From Brotonthovivens ammoniilytica (GTDB taxonomy: Bacteria; Bacillota; Clostridia; Lachnospirales; Lachnospiraceae), in the NCBI RefSeq assembly GCF_025566885.1, contig NZ_JAOQJQ010000001.1:62001-126000 (forward strand): 64,000 nucleotides of DNA, in the 5' to 3' direction. Positions 17,342 through 25,296 of this stretch are shown here, one piece after another. Within the stretch, counting starts at the first letter, position 1; each line of letters begins with the position of its first letter. The position numbers were made by a program, and so were the translations under genes. The notes below the pieces were generated by a model that worked only from the letters and a program-made list of their open reading frames with translations, ran no database searches and had not been told where the DNA came from.

Positions 17342-17995
17342 ATGAAAGGTGATCAGATTAAATCAGGTATTTTAAGTGTCCGTTATATTCCCAATGCAGA
17401 TCCGTTTCTGTTAAAGAGTTTAAAGACATTAAAAGGGCACAACAGCCTTGGAATTATAACAACAGACAGTGATGACGTTGCTTATTCCGCGCTGGATGAG
17501 GCCACAAAAAAAGCGGATGTACGTGTTGTATATGCAAAATCTATGTATGCAGGCGCTTCAAATGCCTCTACAAAACTGGCGGGAGAATTTATCGGAATTC
17601 TTGCCGGACCCAATCCGGAAGAAGTAAGGAGCGGCATGGAGGCGGCAATTTCCTTTATTGAAAATGATGCGCATTTTTACAGTGCAAATGAAGATGATTC
17701 TATTATTTATTATGCACAGTGCATTTCCAGAACAGGAAGTTACCTCTCAAAACAGGCGAAAATACCGGCGGGAGAGGCGATTGCATATCTGGTAGCGCCT
17801 CCGGTGGAAGCCATGGTGGGTATCGATGAAGCGTTAAAAGCTGCAGATGTGGAATTAAAAGTATTCTACGGTCCGCCTACGGAAACAAACTTTGCAGGTG
17901 CTTTATTGACCGGAGATCAGGCGGCATGTCAGGCAGCCTGCGATGCGTTCGCAGAAAAAGTCTGCCAGGTGGCAGAATGTCCAATAGAAGGCTAG
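17342..17995 (+). CDS. eutL: Microcompartment shell protein EutL
   Basis: A 217-residue tandem BMC-domain trimeric shell protein of the EutL type. Recognisable are DQIKSGILSVRYIPNADPFLL split at the N-terminus, LGIITTDSDDVAYSALDEATK, AGPNPEEVRSGMEAAISF and YLVAPPVEAMVGIDEALKAA. EutL forms a gated pore in the shell. It lies between eutC and eutE with AGGAGG 8 bases before its ATG. Confidence 0.95.
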   Translation: MKGDQIKSGILSVRYIPNADPFLLKSLKTLKGHNSLGIITTDSDDVAYSALDEATKKADVRVVYAKSMYAGASNASTKLAGEFIGILAGPNPEEVRSGMEAAISFIENDAHFYSANEDDSIIYYAQCISRTGSYLSKQAKIPAGEAIAYLVAPPVEAMVGIDEALKAADVELKVFYGPPTETNFAGALLTGDQAACQAACDAFAEKVCQVAECPIEG

Positions 17996-18007
17996 GAGGG
18001 GAAAACA

Positions 18008-19492
18008 TTGGCATTAGATAAAGATTTGAAGTCTATTCAGGAAGTTAGAGATTTAATGAAGCAGGCAAAAGCAGCGCAGAAGGAGCTGCAAAGCTGGAAC
18101 CAGGAGCAGATTGACAGACTGGTGGAAAAAATTGCCCAGGCGTGTATCGCCCAGGCAGAGCCTCTTGCAAAGATGGCTGTAGAGGAAACAGGTTTTGGCA
18201 TCTGGCAGGATAAAGTAATCAAAAACCTGCTGGGAAGCCAGATCACATATGATTATATCAAAGATATGAAAACGGTAGGAATCATTTCAGAATGCAGAGA
18301 AAAAGGTCTGATGGAAATCGCTGTTCCGGTGGGGATTGTGGCAGCATTGATTCCTTCTACCAATCCTACATCTACAACAATGTATAAAACATTGATTTCT
18401 GTAAAAGCCGGAAATGCAGTTATCATCAGTCCTCATCCAAATGCAAAGAAGAGTATTCTGGAAACTGTCAGAATCATTCAGACAGCTGCAAAAGAGGCGG
18501 GAGCTCCAAACGGACTGATTCAGTGCATCGAGACAACAACCATGCAGGCTACAGACACGTTAATGAAGCATCCGGATACCGGAATCATTCTTGCAACCGG
18601 CGGTTCTGCAATGGTGAAAGCAGCTTACAGTTCCGGTAATCCGGCGCTGGGCGTAGGACCAGGAAACGGACCATCCTTTATTGAACGTTCTGCAGATATC
18701 AAAAAAGCTGTAAAGCACATTATGGACAGCAAAACATTTGATAACGGAACCATCTGTGCCTCCGAGCAGTCAATTGTAACAGAATCAGTGATTGAAGCTC
18801 AGGTAATTGAAGAAGTAAAACGTCAGGGCGGTTACTTCCTGGATGAAGAGCAGTCCAAAAAACTGGAAAAAATGATTATGAGAGCAAACAATACGATGAA
18901 TCCTGCAATTGTAGGAAAGAGCGTACAGAGAATTGCTCAGATGGCCGGCATTACAGTACCGGAAGGAACCAGAGTTCTGGTATCCAGACAGACGGAAGTA
19001 GGACCGACTCATCCGTATTCCAGAGAGAAACTTTGTCCGATTCTTGCATTTTTCGTAGAAGATACATGGGAATCTGCATGTGACAAATGTATTGCGATTC
19101 TGGAAAACGAAGGCGCAGGACATACAATGACAATTCATTCAGAAAATGATGCGGTAATTCGTGAGTTTGCATTAAAGAAACCGGTATCCAGACTTCTGGT
19201 AAATACACCCGGATCTCTGGGCGGTGTAGGTGCATCTACAAATCTTGCACCGGCGCTGACACTGGGCTGTGGTTCCGTAGGCGGAAGTGCAACTTCTGAC
19301 AATGTAAGCCCTCTGAATCTGATTAACATCAGAAGAGTAGCATATGGAAGACGTGAGTTAGAAGATTTAAGAACTCAGTCAGGCCAGGCAGCACCGGCAG
19401 CATGTGCCGGAAACAGCGGATGTAATTCATTTACAAATGCAGATATTGAAAGACTGACAAGAGAAGTACTGGCAAACATTTTAAATAAATAA
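18008..19492 (+). CDS. eutE: CoA-acylating acetaldehyde dehydrogenase EutE
   Basis: A 494-residue aldehyde dehydrogenase that converts acetaldehyde and CoA to acetyl-CoA inside the compartment. The start is TTG with GGAGGGG 6-12 bases upstream. Seen are PVGIVAALIPSTNPTSTTMYKTL, cofactor loop GPGNGPSF (about 217-224) and catalytic C250 in DNGTICASEQ. After a small-residue linker (about 462-475), the C-terminal helix NADIERLTREVLANIL resembles an encapsulation peptide. Followed by two shell genes. Confidence 0.96.
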   Translation: MALDKDLKSIQEVRDLMKQAKAAQKELQSWNQEQIDRLVEKIAQACIAQAEPLAKMAVEETGFGIWQDKVIKNLLGSQITYDYIKDMKTVGIISECREKGLMEIAVPVGIVAALIPSTNPTSTTMYKTLISVKAGNAVIISPHPNAKKSILETVRIIQTAAKEAGAPNGLIQCIETTTMQATDTLMKHPDTGIILATGGSAMVKAAYSSGNPALGVGPGNGPSFIERSADIKKAVKHIMDSKTFDNGTICASEQSIVTESVIEAQVIEEVKRQGGYFLDEEQSKKLEKMIMRANNTMNPAIVGKSVQRIAQMAGITVPEGTRVLVSRQTEVGPTHPYSREKLCPILAFFVEDTWESACDKCIAILENEGAGHTMTIHSENDAVIREFALKKPVSRLLVNTPGSLGGVGASTNLAPALTLGCGSVGGSATSDNVSPLNLINIRRVAYGRRELEDLRTQSGQAAPAACAGNSGCNSFTNADIERLTREVLANILNK

Positions 19493-19507
19493 ACGGAGGT
19501 ATGACAG

Positions 19508-19795
19508 ATGAGTAATATGCAGGCATTAGGAATGGTTGAAACAAGAGGACTGGTTGGATCTGTAGAAGCAGCAGATGCAATGGTAAAAGCAGCAAACGTA
19601 ACATTAATCGGAAAAGTACATGTAGGCGGAGGTCTTGTAACAGTTATGGTCCGCGGCGACGTAGGAGCTGTAAAAGCAGCAACAGATGCAGGAGCAGCAG
19701 CTGCAGAGCGTGTCGGAGAATTAAAATCCGTACATGTAATCCCACGTCCCCATGCAGAGGTAGAGACAATTTTACCACACATGAACGAGGCATAA
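19508..19795 (+). CDS. eutM: Microcompartment hexamer shell protein, EutM-like copy 1
   Basis: A 95-residue single BMC-domain protein (BMC-H) with ALGMVETRGLVGSVEAADAM, the pore-side KVHVGGGLVTVMVRGDVGAVKAA and the VHVIPRPHAEVE ending typical of EutM/PduA. The ribosome site ACGGAGG is 9 bases upstream. It is followed 33 bases later by a near copy. The pore motif is HVGGG, so small polar or charged substrates are expected to pass; this is inference. Confidence 0.95.
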   Translation: MSNMQALGMVETRGLVGSVEAADAMVKAANVTLIGKVHVGGGLVTVMVRGDVGAVKAATDAGAAAAERVGELKSVHVIPRPHAEVETILPHMNEA

Positions 19796-19828
19796 AAAAT
19801 ACAGACTAAAAGCAGGAGGAGACAAAAA

Positions 19829-20119
19829 ATGGCAAATACATTTCAGGCATTGGGAATGATCGAAACAAGAGGACTGATCGGATCTATTGAAGCAGCAGAT
19901 GCAATGGTAAAAGCAGCAAACGTAACATTAATCGGAAAAGAGCATGTAGGCGGAGGTCTTGTAACAGTTATGGTCCGCGGCGATGTAGGAGCTGTAAAAG
20001 CAGCAACAGACGCAGGAGCAGCTGCAGCAGCAAATGTTGGAGAACTGATTTCCGTACATGTAATTCCACGTCCTCACGGAGAAGTAGAAGTTATTCTGCC
20101 GGAAGCACAGTCAAAATAA
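19829..20119 (+). CDS. Microcompartment hexamer shell protein, EutM-like copy 2
   Basis: A 96-residue BMC-H protein very similar to its upstream neighbour; most differences are near the ends and at K36-x-H (KEH instead of KVH). The two genes share long identical DNA stretches, for example across 19567-19614 and 19888-19935, so this is a tandem duplication. AGGAGG lies 10 bases before the ATG. Having two hexamer proteins allows mixed shells. Confidence 0.95.
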   Translation: MANTFQALGMIETRGLIGSIEAADAMVKAANVTLIGKEHVGGGLVTVMVRGDVGAVKAATDAGAAAAANVGELISVHVIPRPHGEVEVILPEAQSK

Positions 20120-20153
20120 GACCTGGAAAAGACAGGCTGAAAGGACGTAGGGC

Positions 20154-20918
20154 ATGCGTGTGATTCAGGAAGATACCGTCAGGCAGATGTACTTAAAACA
20201 AGGTATCAGAGAAATTCATGTAGATAAAAACACACTTGTCACGCAGCAGGCGAAAGATTATATCCGTGAGAAACGGCTGAAACTGGTGGAGGATGAAACA
20301 GATGAAAATCTGCCAAAGGAAAATACAGATATTCATCCTCCCCGCCAGACGGGAGCAGCGAAATATGTCACAGAAGACGGAAACGTTCTGTTTGAAAAAC
20401 CGGAGTATATGACACATATACACGGCAATACCCTGGTGATGAAGAATCATCCGGTGATTGCGCTCAGAGGCAGGCTGGATTCTCTGGAAGCTGAGATTAT
20501 ACAGGTACAGTATCTGGCGGCAAAGGCAGGTAAGAAACAGATTGTTCAGGAACTGGATGAAATTCTTTCCTACTGCCGTACCATGCTGGCCTGTGAAGTG
20601 ACGGGAAAACCGCTGCCTCAGGTGACCCTGCTGGGGTTTGATGAGCAGCAGCAGAGAGATGTTTCTCATCATCCCCAGAAGCACTTCGGAATGGGACATC
20701 TGCTGCCTGATTATCAGATGAATGAATGGTGTATTCAGTTTAATCTGCTGCGCACCCGGTCAAGAGAGGTGGAACTTGGCGCTATAGCGGCTTTTGTTTC
20801 TCAGGACGGAAAGGCAGAGCGCACAGATATTCTGCAGGGAATGAATCGGTTAAGCAGCGTGTTTTATATTATGATGTGCCGGGCGGCGGCAAAAATTTAT
20901 GATAAAACAGGGGAATAA
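20154..20918 (+). CDS. eutT: Ethanolamine-type cobalamin adenosyltransferase EutT
   Basis: A 254-residue corrinoid adenosyltransferase-like protein that would supply AdoCbl to EutBC. Family-like segments are KPEYMTHIHGNTLVMKNHP, IALRGRLDSLEAEIIQVQ, the helix LDEILSYCRTMLACEVTGKPL and the end REVELGAIAAF to INRLSSVFYIMMCRAA-like helices. I see no CCxxC motif, which is a metal site described for the Salmonella enzyme. The N-terminal stretch NTLVTQQAKDYIREKRLKLV resembles the C-terminus of the gene product at 21580. Confidence 0.88.
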   Translation: MRVIQEDTVRQMYLKQGIREIHVDKNTLVTQQAKDYIREKRLKLVEDETDENLPKENTDIHPPRQTGAAKYVTEDGNVLFEKPEYMTHIHGNTLVMKNHPVIALRGRLDSLEAEIIQVQYLAAKAGKKQIVQELDEILSYCRTMLACEVTGKPLPQVTLLGFDEQQQRDVSHHPQKHFGMGHLLPDYQMNEWCIQFNLLRTRSREVELGAIAAFVSQDGKAERTDILQGMNRLSSVFYIMMCRAAAKIYDKTGE

Positions 20919-20923
20919 AAAGA

Positions 20924-21565
20924 ATGAATGAAGCAGCTATCAAACAGATTGTTGCAAGTGTAATTGCAAATATAAATACCGGGGAATTGAAAACGGCTGA
21001 CACAGTACCTGTAGAAGTGTCGGCAAGACATGTGCATTTAAGTCAGGCAGATGTGGAACGCCTGTTTGGACCGGGACATACCCTTACAAGCAAACGGGCG
21101 CTCTCCCAGCCGGGACAGTTTCTGGCTGAAGAAAGAGTGTCAATTGTAACTGCAAAAGGAGAATTCCGGAATGTGGCGGTGCTTGGTCCGGCCAGAGCGG
21201 CAACACAGGTAGAGCTTTCTATGACAGATGCAAAGGCTCTGGGTGTTTCGGCACCTATCAGACAGTCCGGTGATGTAAAGGGGAGTCCGGATATCTGCAT
21301 CTTCTCTAAAAATGCCATGATTCAGGCGAAGGAAGCGGTAATTGTAGCTCAGAATCATATACATATGACGCCTCAGGATGCGGCAGTTTACGGGGTTTTT
21401 GATGGCCAGCGGGTGAGAGTAAGAATGAATACGTCGCGCCCTCTGGAATTTGATGATGTAGTAATCCGGGTAAACGACAGCTTCCAGCTGGCTATGCATA
21501 TTGATTTTGACGAGGCAAATGCCTGTGCATTTGAGAAAAATAATACAGGTACACTGAAAGCATAA
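20924..21565 (+). CDS. pduL: Phosphate acyltransferase PduL
   Basis: A 213-residue PduL-type phosphotransacylase (acetyl-CoA to acetyl phosphate), replacing EutD. The two metal-binding motifs are ARHVHLS (about residues 34-40) and NHIHMTP (about 142-148), with AVLGPARAATQVE between. Residues 1-18 (MNEAAIKQIVASVIANIN) form an amphipathic encapsulation-type helix. It starts 5 bases after eutT with no strong ribosome site, suggesting translational coupling. Confidence 0.94.
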   Translation: MNEAAIKQIVASVIANINTGELKTADTVPVEVSARHVHLSQADVERLFGPGHTLTSKRALSQPGQFLAEERVSIVTAKGEFRNVAVLGPARAATQVELSMTDAKALGVSAPIRQSGDVKGSPDICIFSKNAMIQAKEAVIVAQNHIHMTPQDAAVYGVFDGQRVRVRMNTSRPLEFDDVVIRVNDSFQLAMHIDFDEANACAFEKNNTGTLKA

Positions 21566-21579
21566 GGAGGTGTACGGAT

Positions 21580-22242
21580 ATGCAGGTGACACCCGAATTA
21601 ATAGAAATGATTACAAAGCAGGTTATGGGATGCCTGAAAACAGAAGAAAAAGGCAGAGATGCCTGTGCAAAATTGTTTGTTGCAGGAGAAAAAAATACAG
21701 CCGATTGTCTGACGGGACAATTTGTAATTGAGACAGCCAAAGACCGGCAGGGCTGCGTGAATGCGGCTGAATATGAAGCATTTGTCATCACATCTATGGA
21801 TACACAGCTGCTGGCAGATCTGGCTCTCGGAACCTGCCGTTTGGAAGATTCAAAGATTTTGTCCGATGCATTATTACTTGGAAAAAATGTATATGCGGCT
21901 GAAGAAGGCATAACGTTTATGAAATACAGACACACTGCCAATGCCCGTTATTACCAGCTTTTTGTTGAATATTTAAAAAAGCTGGAAAGCTATGGCATTG
22001 CAGTAATGCCTTTTGAGAAAATCTCCCGTTCTCTCTCTGTAAAAGAGAATGACCGGGAAGAAAGTATAAAAAAACAGGAACCTGCACAGAAAAAAGAAGT
22101 ATCTTTGTTCTCTGCAGATATGGCAAGAAGCTTTGCCAGAAAGGGAGAAACAACTCTTAAGGTTTTTAAGGGTACTCTGATTACTCCTCTGGCAAAAGAT
22201 ATTCTGAGAGAGAAAAAGATCAAAATCGTGTATGAAACATAA
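21580..22242 (+). CDS. Ethanolamine utilization protein of unknown role (Firmicute eut_hyp type)
   Basis: A 220-residue protein found, as far as I know, in Firmicute ethanolamine loci (TIGR02536-like); its function is not established. The N-terminus PELIEMITKQVMGCL is an amphipathic helix like those of EutC and PduL, suggesting it is cargo or lumen-facing. The middle (about 60-150) is a compact alpha/beta region, followed by a charged linker (about 150-175). The C-terminus FKGTLITPLAKDILREKKIKI resembles the EutT N-terminal segment and similar segments of EutQ/PduM-like proteins. AGGAGG stands about 9 bases upstream. Confidence 0.7.
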   Translation: MQVTPELIEMITKQVMGCLKTEEKGRDACAKLFVAGEKNTADCLTGQFVIETAKDRQGCVNAAEYEAFVITSMDTQLLADLALGTCRLEDSKILSDALLLGKNVYAAEEGITFMKYRHTANARYYQLFVEYLKKLESYGIAVMPFEKISRSLSVKENDREESIKKQEPAQKKEVSLFSADMARSFARKGETTLKVFKGTLITPLAKDILREKKIKIVYET

Positions 22243-22260
22243 TCCAGAGGAGGAATTGCT

Positions 22261-22524
22261 ATGCTGATATGTGAAGTAACCGGTCACGTCTGGGCAACCA
22301 AAAAAGAGAATACATTATCCGGTATGAAATTAATGGTGGTGCGTGAACTGGCACAGGATGATAAGGAAACGAACCATACATTTGTGGCGGCAGATATTGT
22401 TGGTGCTGGAATTGGAGAACGGGTGCTGGTAGTAAACGGCAGTACAGCAAGAAAGGCTTTTGGAGACAGAGAACCTGCTGTGGACGCCACCATTGTGGGA
22501 ATTATTGACAGCGTACAGATGTGA
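22261..22524 (+). CDS. eutN: Microcompartment pentamer vertex protein EutN
   Basis: An 87-residue BMC-P (EutN/CcmL) protein that closes shell vertices. MLICEVTGHVWATKKENTLSGMK is split over a loop near the N-terminus and VAADIVGAGIGERVLVVNGSTAR is the conserved core. GAGGAGG lies 8 bases before the ATG. The next gene starts 11 bases after its stop. Confidence 0.95.
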   Translation: MLICEVTGHVWATKKENTLSGMKLMVVRELAQDDKETNHTFVAADIVGAGIGERVLVVNGSTARKAFGDREPAVDATIVGIIDSVQM

Positions 22525-22535
22525 GGTGGAGAAAG

Positions 22536-23885
22536 ATGGAGTTGGATTTACTGGAAATCATAAAACAGGCAGGAATCACAGGCTGCGGCGGAGCCGGATT
22601 CCCCACACATGTAAAAATGAACTGTCAGGTTGAGTACCTGATTATAAACGGGGCGGAATGCGAACCGCTGCTGCGCACTGACCGCTGGCTGATGCGCCAT
22701 AAAGCGAAAGAGCTGGTTAAGGCTGTGGAAGCAATTGGAACTATGGTCTGCGCTTCCCATCTGAACATTGCGCTGAAAGAAAACTACAAGGATGAAATAA
22801 GCTGTCTGCAGCAGGCAATTAAAGAGGAAAACAGCAGAGTTTCCCTGCACCTTCTGCCCAATTTTTATCCGGCAGGTGACGAACAGGCCATTGTGCTGGA
22901 GGTGACAGACAGGACGGTACCGCCGGCGGGTATTCCGCTGGATGTAGGGGCGGTTGTGTCAAATGTGGCAACTGTGTACGCCATATATGAGGCGATGCAG
23001 GGAATGATGTTTACGCATAAATATCTGACGGTAACCGGGGAAGTAAAGGAACCGGTCATTGTACATACGCCTATAGGTACATCTTTTGAAGAATGTATCC
23101 GGGCGGCAGGAGGCAGTCTTCTGAGTGATTACTATGTGATCTCAGGGGGACCTCTGATGGGAAAAGTTTACAGCAAAGAAGAAGCATTAAAACAGGCAGT
23201 AACAAAAACAACTTCAGGTATTGTTGTAATACCGGCGGATGTACCATTGGTAACCCTTAGAAACACACCGATGAACACAATTCTGCGAAGAGCTAAATCG
23301 GTATGTATTCAGTGCTCCAGATGTACAGATCTGTGTCCGAGATATTTGTCCGGCCATCCGTTAAAACCGCATAAAATCATGCGGAAGCTGGCTTATGCAC
23401 AGTCTGTAGATGAAATTCTGAATGATTTTGACGTCCGTCAGGCTCAGATCTGCAGCGAATGCGGAGTGTGTGAGACCTTTGCCTGTCCGATGGGACTGTT
23501 CCCACGTCAGGTAAATGCCTATGTGAAACAGGCGCTGGCAAAGGAAAAGATCCGTTATGAGAGATGTGAGGATACCTATTCTCAGCGGGAGGCGCGGGCA
23601 TACCGGAAAGTATCTTCTAAAAGGATAGCGACACGTCTGGGAGTAGATAAGTATTATGATTACCAGATTGACAGACTTGTAGAACTTTCTCCGGACACTG
23701 TAGTAATTCCATTAAAACAGCATATCGGTGCGCCATCCAGTGCAGCGGTCAAAGTAAATGATACCGTACAGGCAGGAAGTCTGGTGGGCAGGGCAGCTGA
23801 AAATGCGCTGGGAGCTAATATTTACTGCGGTATTTCAGGAGTAGTTACAAAAGCAGATACATCTGTGACAGTTAAGAAAGCATAA
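22536..23885 (+). CDS. PduS-like RnfC-type Fe-S flavoprotein
   Basis: A 449-residue PduS/RnfC-family electron-transfer protein, proposed to reduce cobalamin or recycle NADH at the shell. The ATG at 22536 has GGTGGAG upstream; an in-frame GTG at 22521 overlaps eutN and is less likely. Seen are ITGCGGAGFPTHVK (FMN/NADH loop), GGPLMGKVYSKEE, and two 4Fe-4S motifs: CIQCSRCTDLCP and CSECGVCETFACP. A C-terminal lipoyl-like hairpin region ends the protein. It is next to a PduT-like shell gene, its usual partner. Confidence 0.9.
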   Translation: MELDLLEIIKQAGITGCGGAGFPTHVKMNCQVEYLIINGAECEPLLRTDRWLMRHKAKELVKAVEAIGTMVCASHLNIALKENYKDEISCLQQAIKEENSRVSLHLLPNFYPAGDEQAIVLEVTDRTVPPAGIPLDVGAVVSNVATVYAIYEAMQGMMFTHKYLTVTGEVKEPVIVHTPIGTSFEECIRAAGGSLLSDYYVISGGPLMGKVYSKEEALKQAVTKTTSGIVVIPADVPLVTLRNTPMNTILRRAKSVCIQCSRCTDLCPRYLSGHPLKPHKIMRKLAYAQSVDEILNDFDVRQAQICSECGVCETFACPMGLFPRQVNAYVKQALAKEKIRYERCEDTYSQREARAYRKVSSKRIATRLGVDKYYDYQIDRLVELSPDTVVIPLKQHIGAPSSAAVKVNDTVQAGSLVGRAAENALGANIYCGISGVVTKADTSVTVKKA

Positions 23886-23896
23886 GGGGTGGAAAA

Positions 23897-24442
23897 ATGG
23901 AGACAATCGGATTTTTAGAATTAAACAGTATTGCAAAAGGAATCGAAGCAGCGGATGCAATGCTAAAAGCGGCGGAAGTTTCTCTGATCAGCGCCAAAGC
24001 AAGCTGTCCGGGAAAATATCATGTTCTTGTTTCCGGGGAAGTAGCTGCAGTACAGTCTTCCGTAGATGCAGGAGTTCAGATTGCAGATGGCTGTGTGGTA
24101 GACAGCCTGGTGATTCCCCGTGTTCATCCCCAGGTAATTGAAGCTGTGAATATGTCTACATTACCGGAACAGATGAACGCAGTGGGGATTGTAGAATATT
24201 TTAGTGTTACAGCATCTATTCTGGGAGCGGATGCCGCAGCGAAAGCAGCGGAGGTAACGCTGCTGGAAGTACGGCTTGGAACCGGAATCGGAGGCAAATC
24301 ATTTGTAACATTAACAGGAGATGTGGCAGCGGTAGAAGCCGGAGTGGACGCAGCGGCGGCTCAGGCAGAAGAATCCGGAATGCTGGTCAGCCGGGTTGTG
24401 ATTCCAAGTCCGGATGTGGAGCTGTTTAAGAGTCTGTATTAA
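23897..24442 (+). CDS. PduT-like tandem BMC shell protein
   Basis: A 181-residue protein with two BMC domains (about 1-90 and 93-181). The first carries C37 in KASCPGKYHVL, the position where PduT trimers bind an Fe-S cluster in the central pore. This and the adjacent PduS-like gene suggest electron transfer across the shell. The start at 23897 is preceded by GGGGTGGA. The second domain starts with MNAVGIVEYFSVTASILGAD. Confidence 0.9.
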   Translation: METIGFLELNSIAKGIEAADAMLKAAEVSLISAKASCPGKYHVLVSGEVAAVQSSVDAGVQIADGCVVDSLVIPRVHPQVIEAVNMSTLPEQMNAVGIVEYFSVTASILGADAAAKAAEVTLLEVRLGTGIGGKSFVTLTGDVAAVEAGVDAAAAQAEESGMLVSRVVIPSPDVELFKSLY

Positions 24443-24491
24443 AACCTGATTAAAATTTGCAGCATAAGAACAGAAATGAGGAAATAAAGGT

Positions 24492-24836
24492 ATGGAAGAA
24501 AAGCAGAGGATCATACAGGAGTTTGTCCCTGGTAAACAGGTGACACTGGCTCATGTCATAGCAAATCCGGAAGAGGATTTATATAAGAAACTGGGTATCC
24601 CCTCAGACCACCGGGGAGCAATCGGTATTCTGACCATTACCCCCAGTGAGGCGGCTATTATCGCTGCGGATGTAGCCACCAAAGCAGCGGGAGTGTCTAT
24701 CGCATTTGTGGACCGCTTCAGCGGTTCTGTAGTGGTGAACGGAGATGTGGAAAGTGTTGAGGCTGCATTATCAGCTGTACTTGAAACTCTTGGAAGTATT
24801 CTGGCCTTTTCTTCTACCGAAATTACAAAAACCTGA
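24492..24836 (+). CDS. eutS: Shell protein EutS/PduU (permuted BMC domain)
   Basis: A 114-residue circularly permuted BMC-H protein. The N-terminal EFVPGKQVTLAHVIANP forms the beta-barrel cap typical of EutS/PduU and GAIGILTITPSEAAIIAADVATKAAGV follows. EutS hexamers are bent and sit at shell edges. It starts 49 bases after the PduT-like gene with a GGAAATAAAGG leader. Confidence 0.93.
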   Translation: MEEKQRIIQEFVPGKQVTLAHVIANPEEDLYKKLGIPSDHRGAIGILTITPSEAAIIAADVATKAAGVSIAFVDRFSGSVVVNGDVESVEAALSAVLETLGSILAFSSTEITKT

Positions 24837-24849
24837 TGAGGCTTAAATT

Positions 24850-25284
24850 ATGAAGAAAATAATGCTAGTAGGAAGAAGCGGAGCCGGAAAAACAAGTTTT
24901 TGTCAGGCTATCAATGACTGGGCTATCGAGTATAAAAAAACCCAGGCAATTGAAATTGTAAACAATGCCATTGATACGCCGGGAGAATATGTTGAGAACC
25001 GGGCGCTGTATAAAGCGCTGATCGTCAGCAGCGTGGATGCGGATCTGATTGTACTTCTGCAGGACTGCACCAATGAACAGAGTATTTTTGCGCCGGCTTT
25101 CGCAAGTATGTTTGGGAAAACAACCATCGGTCTTGTAACGAAAACAGATCTGGCAGAAGATGAAAAACAGATTTCTGGTGCAAGAGAACTGCTGGAAATG
25201 GCAGGATGTGAAAAAATATTTGAGATCAGTAATACACAGAGAACGGGTATTGAGGAAGTCAAAGAATATCTGGATATGCAGTAA
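24850..25284 (+). CDS. eutP: EutP/PduV family P-loop protein
   Basis: A 144-residue small Ras-like P-loop protein. The Walker A is GRSGAGKTSF (residues 8-17), DTPGEY gives the G3-like motif and TKTDLAEDE the G4-like one. Family members have been linked to microcompartment positioning (PduV) and to acetate kinase activity (EutP); which applies here is not shown. It follows eutS by 13 bases. Confidence 0.9.
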   Translation: MKKIMLVGRSGAGKTSFCQAINDWAIEYKKTQAIEIVNNAIDTPGEYVENRALYKALIVSSVDADLIVLLQDCTNEQSIFAPAFASMFGKTTIGLVTKTDLAEDEKQISGARELLEMAGCEKIFEISNTQRTGIEEVKEYLDMQ

Positions 25285-25296
25285 CGGAGGCAGCAA

